This document shows positions 1 through 7,008 of a stretch of DNA of 10,235 bases, piece by piece (the stretch's first letter is position 1; every line of letters starts with the position of its first letter). This DNA is from Martensiomyces pterosporus. Its lineage: Eukaryota > Kickxellomycota > Kickxellomycetes > Kickxellales > Kickxellaceae. The position numbers were made by a program, and so were the translations under genes. The stretch spans positions 51,670 to 61,904 of the forward strand of contig MU604027.1 of assembly GCA_025201845.1 (NCBI GenBank). Direction: 5' to 3'. The notes beneath the pieces are model-generated. The model was not told the origin of the DNA. It did no database searches and was given only the letters and a program-made list of their open reading frames with translations.

Positions 1-158
1 GTTGTTTACAATAAAGTATCAAGGAGGAAAAGCAGTCGCGAGCAAAAAATGGGAGAGGATTCGCGAACAGCGCTGCTTGCACCCAATGCGTTTTTTTTTC
101 TATTAACCTCGCGTAAACGTCGCTACTGCTGGGGGCAGCTGACACGCTGAAAATAAGC
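1..158. other. Intergenic tail left of the SET remnant
   Basis: No coding potential is visible. The stretch is A/T-richer than the genes and has a run of nine T at about 91-99. An AATAAA hexamer on the plus strand at about 11-16 could serve as a poly(A) signal for a plus-strand neighbour ending just outside the window, but one hexamer is weak evidence. On the minus strand this would be sequence downstream of the SET remnant or the promoter region of a gene further left. Confidence 0.3.
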
Positions 159-617
159 CTAGAAGAAAATGAACTTGCGGCAGCACTTGGATCCACGGTG
201 GCAGGCAAACTTGACGCTGTCGGTGCTGGCAGCTGGGTTGTAGTCGAATGTCAGCTCCTCATCAACCGCAATGTCGCGCGTGGCAAAGAACGCCAGCCGG
301 TGCAGCCTTGGGTCACGGTGCTCGATATACACAGGCCGGATCTCCATGTTTGGATCGCACGAGTGGTTGAAGAAGTGCGAGATGTTGCCGTGCGTCTTTG
401 CGTCGATCGAAAAGTCTGCAATCTCATGGTCCTCAAACGCCTTGTCCAGGTCAAACAGATACGTTAGCCCAACCGCCGTGTCTTCCATTCCACGACGCTC
501 AGCCTCCTGAAACGAGATCACCTCGCCCACGTACTCCGTAATGAGAGTTCCGTTCAGTATCGCCCACCTTTGCGCGCACGCCCCAGCCCTCGAGTCCTGC
601 TCTGGTTTCCTGCAGCT
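159..617 (-). pseudogene. SUV39/Clr4-type H3K9 methyltransferase SET-domain remnant, 5'-truncated and frameshifted
   Basis: This carries most of a SUV39-clade SET domain, the family that methylates histone H3 lysine 9 in heterochromatin. Readable motifs are GWGVRA (588-571), GTLITEYVGEVIS, EAERRG, TYLFDLD, GNISHFFNHSCDPN, RLHRLAFFATRDI and ELTFDYN, with inter-motif spacing like SUV39H1. GWGVRA is one frame away from the rest: an extra base between 561 and 571 breaks the frame, and dropping one base restores the family spacing exactly. The cysteine-rich pre-SET module is absent, because only about 150 nt separate the remnant from the PRE5 stop codon at 770. In the post-SET tail, one of the three zinc-binding cysteines is Arg. 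A CAG at 620-618 looks like an old splice acceptor, suggesting the homology begins at an internal exon. The remaining 134 codons are open. A pseudogene is favoured; a recently broken copy with sequencing errors is the alternative. Confidence 0.75.
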
Positions 618-769
618 CTGACCCACAGCAGGCGACTGAAGGGTATGGCGAGTGATTCAGTATGCTTTAATGGATGAAAGAGAAAGGGGCCATATAGAAA
701 AATAAAGGCGGTAGGGGTCAAAAGAAAGAAAGGCGGCGAGGGTAGTAAGTGTGAGCGACTCATTGCTCG

Positions 770-1657
770 TTACTCCGTGTCCATAGCCTCGCCCTCACCA
801 GCCGCGTTGCCCTCTTCCAGCAAATCCAAGTACGCCTGGGTATCCTCGCCATCCAAAATGGTCAGCTTGGTGTCCTTGCCAACGAACCCAATGGACGTGT
901 TGAGGGTATCGAGCTGCTTGCCCTGCTGCAGCGTGTCGCCGAGTGCCCTCAGTCCCTGGACGATCAGCTCCTTCAGCGACATGCTCTCAAACGTCTCAAA
1001 GTTCCTCTCCAGGTTCGTGCGTGCCGACTGCGACCTGGCGCCAATCGAGTAGGCGTAGTACTCGGACACAATGCCTGAGGGGTTGAACTCGTACAGGTGC
1101 GGTCCAGTGTCGTCATGCCCAATGACAAGAAGCCCAACACCGTAGGGCCGGCGTCCATACTCTTGCGTATTGACCTGTGCCTTATCGCCGATCGCAGTCA
1201 CAGCGCGGTTGATGGGCAGCGGCCGTCCGTAGACGACCTTTGACCGCATAGCTTCCGAGCGCAGGTAGTTGCTCAGAACACGGGCATCCGAGGTGAGGCC
1301 CGCCATGGCGATTCCCATGTGGTCGTCGATGCGGATGATCTTCTTCTGGTACGACGCCAGCTCATTAGGCGAGCGCTAGAGAACGCAAGAGCAAGGTAAA
1401 GAGACGCGGCACACATGCTGGTTAGCCAGTGCACCGAAGCCAGCTGCTGCAAACTCTGTGTGCTATGCAACCCAAGCCGTCAAAAATTCAAGACTCTCGA
1501 CACTCACCTTGACCGCGACAAGGACAACATGGTCCTTGGACCTCAGCCCAACGACAGCAGAGCCCTGCTTGACAGCCTCCGAGGCATACTCGACCTGGAA
1601 AATGCGGCCCTGCGGGCTCCATGTCGAGGCATCGTTGTCGTACTGATTGCGGAACAT
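770..1657 (-). CDS. PRE5: 20S proteasome subunit alpha6 (PSMA1/Pre5), two exons
   Basis: This is an outer-ring alpha subunit of the 20S proteasome, which gates substrate entry and docks regulatory particles; it has no peptidase activity of its own. Exon 1 is 1508-1657 (50 codons) and exon 2 is 770-1375 (201 codons plus stop), giving 251 aa against about 234 in yeast Pre5 and 263 in human PSMA1. The N-terminus MFRNQYDND followed by [19 protein letters not shown] is the alpha-type signature and matches Pre5 closely. [15 protein letters not shown] runs into [10 protein letters not shown] across the splice without a gap. [20 protein letters not shown] and [14 protein letters not shown] assign it to the alpha6 subfamily. 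The C-terminus is acidic (EGEAMDTE), as is common in this subunit. The ATG is fixed by the conserved MFRN start. Promoter candidates are CCAAT and CACGTG elements about 290-310 bp upstream. Confidence 0.96.
1376..1507 (-). other. PRE5: PRE5 spliceosomal intron (132 nt)
   Basis: On the minus strand the donor is AAG|GTGAGTG and the acceptor TTCTCTAG|CGC. A canonical CTAAC branch-point sequence (1425-1421) sits about 46 nt before the acceptor. Phase 0. Removing it joins LVAVK to [12 protein letters not shown], as in Pre5 homologs. Confidence 0.93.
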
Positions 1658-2263
1658 TTGTATCTACTCTAGCGCCTCCTTTGTCTTTTCGGTTGTGGTA
1701 GCTTGAAATTCGAAAACAGCGCGCCCAGACTGTCTGGCAGCAGAGAAGGAAGAAAACAAAAATAAAGGTGAGGTGAGAACTTGTGAGAAGAAGCTCAGTT
1801 TCGAGTGTCTGCCAAACGCTGCAGCGGCTACGCAATCGCCCTCCTCTGTGCTTGCATGATGATGAAGCCTGGCTGTACCTGCTTACGTTTCAGAGGACGG
1901 CGTCCCCTAGCGACCCTTTGCTCCGCTCAGGGGAAGCAGCCTGTGATTGGCTACATTTTACACGTGACGCATGGCGAATGCAGCACTTCATGGAAAGGTG
2001 CTCATGGCTGGCACACGGCGTGGATCAGTGCTGGCTACAAGCTGAGCATGTGAGAGCGGTGGGCGCTGCGCTTTGTTACCGAGAATGACAAACTAGGAAA
2101 GAAATAAGCTAAATGGGCAGAATGTGCAAAGAAAAGAGCTGGTTATGATTTGAGTTGATAGAAAGCCACAGAACAGACAGGAAGGGAGTGAAGGGGGTGG
2201 GCATTATACAGAAACTAAGAACAAACAAGTAGGTGGGCGGATGGTGGGGCCGCTTCTCTCAGC
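1658..2263. other. CDC24-PRE5 intergenic region
   Basis: About 600 bp hold the 3' untranslated part of CDC24 (right side) and the promoter of PRE5 (left side). The only elements I can name are an inverted CCAAT box and a CACGTG motif, listed separately. Short open frames on both strands (for example 1783-2088 plus) have no recognisable composition or motif. No TATA box is evident, and I found no tRNA A/B boxes. Confidence 0.5.
1946..1966 (-). promoter_or_regulatory. PRE5 promoter candidate: CCAAT box next to CACGTG E-box
   Basis: The plus strand reads ATTGG at 1946-1950, which is CCAAT on the coding strand, and the palindrome CACGTG at 1961-1966. They lie about 290-310 bp upstream of the PRE5 ATG with a 10-bp gap. 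CCAAT is the site of the HAP/NF-Y complex, and CACGTG is bound by bHLH factors such as Cbf1/Pho4/USF. Their use here is inferred from position only. Confidence 0.45.
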
Positions 2264-5200
2264 TCAGAGCGACACGAAGAGATTCAGGGTGCTCATGACG
2301 TTCTGATCGCTCCTCGACGCATTGGCCGATTCAAACGCCAGCTGGACATCCTCATCCGACCCAATGATAATCATGTCGCCGTCCTCATCCTGGTACCGCA
2401 TGCGGATTCCCAGCGGCGGGGCCGAAACCAGGTCCTGTTCTTGGCTGCCAACGACGCCCACACGGGGCCCGGCGCATATCTTGATCTTTCTCTCGACGCG
2501 GTCCACCAAGTCCTTGAAGTGCACATCGGGCTTGACCACAATGACAAAGATGTCGTCCTGGAAATGCACCTTGACTTTGGTGGGCCGTGCCTGCGTGCTA
2601 GTCGTCAGCGGAGTCTGCGGTCCGCTGGGAGCAGACAGAGGAGTGGTGGCTGCATGCGCAACAGGCGTGCCCATGGGCGGCATGCCTGGGGTCATTGGCG
2701 ATATGGTTGACGAGAATGCCGTGGGCATGGGCGAGTTGATCAGCATGGTGCCGGACCCGCTCGGCCTCTGTGCCGCGAGCCTTGCGCTGCCATCGGTCTC
2801 GCTGCGGCTGAACGACGGCACGGGGATGGGCGGCAAGTCGTGTTTGTTGAAATAGCTGTTGCCAGGCATCGGGCTTCCCCTGGCGCGCCCCAGGTGGTCC
2901 GCATAGTCTCCTGCGCTGCTGGTGCTGCCATTTGTTGGCTGGCGGCGGTGGTACGAGACAGTCATGGAGCGCTCGACGCCGTCAATCAGCTCGCTCTGGT
3001 AGTCGCTGGGCGTCTTCTTTGCGCCATTGCGGTTGCGCATGGCCGCGCCATCGTACGTCTTTCTGTACACCAGAGTGCTCTGTGACTTCTCATGCTGCAT
3101 GGCCGCAGTGAGACTCGACCCCTCCGAGTACCTGCCGCGGCGGCCGGGATTGATCTCCTCGTCGCTCTCATACCCGCTGCCACTGTACTGGCTCGATCCC
3201 ATGCGCTGCGCAGGGATGGTGGCGATGCTGATCTGGCTCTGGTCGGCAGTCTGGATCCTCTCTTTGGTGCGGGCAATCAGCCGCTCCATCGTGCTCCTCC
3301 ACAGCTTCAGCTGGTCCTCGGTCCTGCAGGCGAGGCTAAAGTTCTCCATAACGACGTCGCGCCAATAGATGGTCAAGCTAAGCTGGTTGTCTCTCGACGT
3401 GTCCACGACGCTGTGGATGCTGTAGAGGAAGATGCGGCCCTTCAGCTGGAGCGTGTTCGACCTGTGTTTTTGCACCCGCCTCTTGTCCTTCTCCTTGTCC
3501 GTCACCTCCTTGCAGCAAATCAGGATGTTCTCAAACAGGTAGATCAGGAGCTCTCTCTCGACGCCCGTCGTGGACATGACGAACGTGTCGTGGAGGAAGA
3601 GCTCGCCGAAGGTGGAGATTGAGTAGCCCTTCCAGTCCTCCACTCGGTCCTCGAGTTCGCCCACAACGGCCAGGTTGCCTTCTTTGCGCTCGGCCTCGTT
3701 GACCTGCTCGACTATGCGGTTGATCGCGCTGATTCCATCCTTGAGCTCGGTGTACACGGGCGACGATTTGTCGTAGAACTTTGTCAGCTCGTCCATCATC
3801 ATCGGGTATTTGCAGATACGCTGCACGGGCTTGATCAGCATCGACGGCAGCTCGTAGTGAGGCTCAATGACATGCGAGAGCGCCTAGATTGACGAGATAG
3901 AAACAATGGCAGAAGAGTGAACAATAGCTCAAATCTGCATTTTGCATATATTAGCTGCCTAGCACCAACAACAGGATACAGAGAACAAGCGCGGGGGCTT
4001 GGTCAACAGATATAAAGCCATGGCATATGCGCTGGTGGTAGCAATGGTGGATATTGTGCACTTTACCCCAAGAGCCTGCTCCTCCGAAACGCAGAGCTTT
4101 GAAGCGCGCGCAAAGTTGGCGCAGTAGGGCTCGTACACGGCGAAGCCCTCCTCCATGTTGATGAACAGAGCGCCGAAATGCTGGTCGTCGGGAGGCAGCG
4201 AGGAATTGGCCTCGACGCCGATCAGGAATCGCCGCTGGAAGTCAACCATCGAGTTCAGGTTTGCAAACATGTAGCGCAGCTTCTCGTTCGACACAATGTT
4301 CTGCTTCTGAAGCTCCATCATGTACCCCTATTCACAAACAGCACAACCAGAAAACCCATGGACTGCCAGGGGATTAGTGCGAGCAGCTCGGCCCCCTATG
4401 TGCTTGGACTCGAAAAAAAAGACGGCCAGCCTCTGGCCCTCTGGGCAGCGCCCATCGGCCTAGCCAAAGCAGGAATTGCTATGGGGCGGCAATGCCAGAA
4501 GCCAATACAAACGAAGCAGACACCAGGCATCGACGGCACGAGCAGAGCAGCCGGCGGAGGAAGGGGGAGGGATTTCCTCATCTACATGGCAGATCCCAAC
4601 GCCTGGTCGCGCCGCTGGCGAAGAAAGCGGCACAGGCGCTTGGCCTAATGGGCTGCGGGCCAATTGGCTGCCATATGTGCGCCAACGAAAACCTGGCACC
4701 GCCAAACGCCCGCCTGCATGTAATGCATGCATGCCACACATATTTATAGGTTCTGTGCAAGTTTATATGGCAGAAACCGGCAATTTCCCTGTGCTGTCTG
4801 CCTCTCGGCCTGGGCGGCCAACAGAGCGCCTGTGCGTGTTTAAGCTCTTCGCGTGCATAGCGGCCAAACGGAGAGGAGAAATAGCCCAGCACGGGTGCCA
4901 GGCAAGCGGCCAGTCTGCGTGTCTTTTTGCAGCTGGGCGCGGAGGGAGAGAGGCGAGCTGGTTCGCATTTGAGGCGGAAGGCGGGTGTGGGATTCCAGCT
5001 GCACCAGGGGTGGAGGCTGCTGTGCCCTATCACGCTTGCCATCCGCCACACCAGGAAGCGCAGAAGCGCGCAGGCACAAAGCTGCGAGAGAGCAGAGGTC
5101 TGAGCAAGTCACTTTCTTTTTCACACACCCTTTGCTGCCGTGCACTCCCAGGGAGCCCTGGCATGCACAGCGCGCTCATTGCGAGCGAGAGAAGGGCATC

Positions 5201-5900
5201 TGAGCGAGCAATAAGTGGAACATGTACTTGCCTGTAGTGTCTCCAAGTCCTGGACGTATCTCCGTTCGGTCTCGACAAACTCCTTGATGACTCTCTCGCG
5301 GTTGTCCTGCGGAGGGCCCAGCTGGGCCTCGGCGAACCTCGCCGACGGCTTCTTCACCAACCTCGAGGTGTCCAGCAGCCCGCGGCTCTGGATAGCGTCG
5401 AGGACAATCTCCACGGTCTTCAGCACCTTGACGAACGAATTGGTGTCGTCCTTGAACAATTCCGAGATGGTGAACAAGTCCTCATCCTTGACAATGCGGT
5501 GCTCCTTGCACGCCTTCACAAACCTGTAGACACGGTCCTTCCGCTGGTTCAGCGTGTTCGGGGCATCGTTCAGCGTGGTGCTCAGGGGCTCTGCCGGATT
5601 CAGCGCATTGTAAATGACACACAAGCTAGTTCCCTGGCGGAAGGTGTCCCAGAGAAGCTGAATGGGGTCCAGGTACTGGGCGCCATTGGCAGTATCGCGT
5701 GCGCCGTCGTCAAGAAGCGACGAGAGGTACACCTCAAAGCCGGGGATGCATGCTAGCTTGTCAAGGAGGTTGAGGCTGGTCTGGTAAATGGAGGTGGCTG
5801 GCGCATTGCGGTTGAGAATCGAATCCATGTTCTGGGTCGGTATGCTCGTCTCTGCAACCGGCATGCCGACGCCCGGTGTAACGCGACGAGACAGCTCCAT
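2264..5900 (-). CDS. CDC24: Cdc24-type Rho/Cdc42 guanine nucleotide exchange factor, three exons
   Basis: This is the fungal activator of Cdc42, acting at sites of polarised growth. Exons 5232-5900 (223 codons), 4067-4327 (87) and 2264-3883 (539 plus stop) give 849 aa, close to yeast Cdc24 at about 854. Domains in order: a Cdc24-type calponin-like region at about 77-172; a DH (RhoGEF) domain at about 200-385, with TERRYVQDLE, MVDFQRRFLIGVE and LIKPVQRICKYPMMMDEL; a PH domain at about 394-517; a Ser/Pro-rich low-complexity linker at about 518-745; and a C-terminal PB1 domain at about 746-849. The PB1 has the acidic OPCA segment YQDEDGDMIIIGSDEDVQLAF, the kind that binds the basic PB1 of the Bem1/Scd2 scaffold. 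The splices fall inside the DH domain and leave the family alignment gapless. The start is the first ATG of the open frame; no upstream ATG occurs between it and the candidate TATA box. Confidence 0.95.
3884..4066 (-). other. CDC24: CDC24 intron 2 (183 nt, GT-AG)
   Basis: The donor is CTTGGG|GTAAAG and the acceptor AATCTAG|GCG, phase 0. A CTAAT branch candidate is at 3954-3950. Removal joins SEEQALG to ALSHVIEPHYELPSMLIKPVQ, restoring the DH domain. Confidence 0.88.
4328..5231 (-). other. CDC24: CDC24 intron 1: unusually long (904 nt) GC-AG intron
   Basis: The donor is CAG|GCAAGT, a GC donor with otherwise ideal consensus, and the acceptor is GTGAATAG|GGG. A branch-point candidate ACTAAT (A at about 4374) is about 45 nt from the acceptor. 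The GC donor is required: it is phase 0 and yields DLETLQ-GYMMELQKQNIVS, as in Cdc24 DH domains. The nearby GT three bases further in gives the wrong frame. The other introns here are 132 and 183 nt. The interior holds a GCCAATTGGC palindrome, ATGCATGCAT and two TATA-like elements, but no recognised gene, snoRNA boxes or transposon ends. Confidence 0.85.
4659..4770. promoter_or_regulatory. Promoter-like element cluster inside CDC24 intron 1
   Basis: Within 112 bp are the 10-bp palindrome GCCAATTGGC (4659-4668, a CCAAT box on both strands), the palindrome ATGCATGCAT (4723-4732), TATAAATA on the minus strand (4748-4741) and CCATATAAAC on the minus strand (4770-4761). The TATA boxes read best on the minus strand, the CDC24 direction. 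The CCAAT-to-TATA order would suit the plus strand. Function is inferred from motif grouping only. Confidence 0.3.
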
Positions 5901-7008
5901 TTACTCTAGCAAAGCCTTGGGAAAATATAATTAGCAATAAGAAAGCGCCAGGCTGTTTTAGAAGCCAAAAGGTGCAAGGTAAGGCAGAGTAGAACGGGGA
6001 GGCGGAAGACAAGATGCGCTGGTTTGGAAAATGTGCAAGAGGACTGGGCAGCAGGAAAAAGAGTAGAGAAGGAGCGCTGTGTGCAAGGCGAAGATGGGGC
6101 CGTGATAACGTGATTTCCCAAGAGGAGCGACAGGCCAAAAAGCAGAATTGACCACTTTGTTTTCCCTGGACGAGACGGGTTTCCCGGCCTTGCTCGTGCG
6201 TTTTATAGCTAAAGGAGCAGGGCGTGCAGTGCGTGGCACACGCTTGCTTGGCGCCCGAGGACCAGGCGCGCCCGTGTGTCCGCTGCCTGCGACGCCGCGG
6301 CCAGCGCAGCCTCTTGCCCTCTTCTTTGCTGAGTAATGCAGGCAGCCCCCAACTGTCGCCGCACACGCAGACCGTGCGAGCACGGATGGCCACACCCGCC
6401 ATTAGCACCTTGCAGTGGTCATATGGCCCTCCGCCCTTCCCGCCCATCCAGATGGGCAACAAAGCACAGAGTGCGGGCAGTATCCTGGCACCTCCCCCCC
6501 CCAAAAAGGCATTCTTAGCCATAGCAAAGTCTGCGACGGAGGTCTCCTTGTGGCTGCGGCAACAAAGCATGGCGCCAGCACAAGGATGTAAACACCGCCA
6601 GCCTGGCAAAGGAAAGAAAAGCGCACTTCCGAGCCCAATGCGCACGCGTTGTGCCAAGTGAGATTGGGGATCGGAGGCAGGCTGGCTTCGAAAGCCTCTG
6701 TTGTCATTAGGAAAGCACCAAGCTGTACACGCGGAGATGCGAGTGGAGGCGGCGGAGCTCAGCAAGGCGAATAGCACGACGCTGCCCAGATGTATGGCTA
6801 CCAGAGGAAGAGGATAAATTCCAATATGTTGTAAACATATGCAGCAACAGCAGCAAAAGCAAGAGTGTGTAGTGCTGGAGAACGGCTAGACCCAAAGATA
6901 GAAAAGTCTATGTGCGCTGGCTAAATAAATCCGTCCACTGGAGCAGAAACTGGATACTGGAAACTTGAGACCGAAGACTGAAGATACAGGTGACGTCAGG
7001 GGAGCAGC
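5901..7008. other. Intergenic region upstream of CDC24 and downstream of the kinase-like gene
   Basis: About 1.1 kb without a recognisable gene. Open frames exist on both strands (338 codons at 5761-6777 minus, 145 codons at 6224-6661 plus), but they lack family motifs, the minus one runs into CDC24 exon 1 in the wrong frame, and the region is stop-poor through GC content. It contains a TATA candidate at 6201-6207, a homopolymer of nine C followed by five A at 6494-6507, a short CAG/CAA-rich tract at about 6840-6858, a 17-bp inverted repeat at 6824-6840 and TGACGTCA at 6991-6998. Confidence 0.5.
6201..6207 (-). promoter_or_regulatory. CDC24: Candidate TATA box of CDC24
   Basis: The minus strand reads TATAAAA, about 300 bp upstream of the CDC24 ATG. 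The leader implied downstream of it has no ATG before 5900, as expected for a true leader. There is no direct proof of use. Confidence 0.4.

Noticed and set aside
1783..2088. 101-codon plus-strand open frame between CDC24 and PRE5
   Set aside because: No recognisable motif and it spans the PRE5 promoter elements; probably chance.
5223..5228. Alternative GT donor (A|GTACAT) for CDC24 intron 1
   Set aside because: It joins to the second exon out of frame; only the GC donor at 5231 keeps the DH domain intact.
5901..6200. Possible intron in the CDC24 leader ending at the CTAG before the ATG
   Set aside because: A CTAAT branch candidate and the AG are present, but I found no convincing GT donor downstream of the TATA candidate.
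6494..6507. C9A5 homopolymer as a functional element
   Set aside because: It is a simple run in non-coding DNA with nothing else around it; slippage is sufficient explanation.
6224..6661. 145-codon plus-strand open frame in the CDC24 upstream spacer
   Set aside because: Low-complexity composition (Pro/Arg/Ala/Gln), no domain and no promoter signature; other frames are open here too.
6681..6697. GGCTTCGAAAGCC hairpin as a tRNA T-arm
   Set aside because: It lacks the GGTTCGANNCC B box, and no A box or acceptor stem pairs around it.
5761..6777. 338-codon open frame on the minus strand upstream of CDC24
   Set aside because: It overlaps CDC24 exon 1 in a wrong frame, has no family motif and lies in stop-poor GC-rich sequence; the CDC24 frame explains the overlap.
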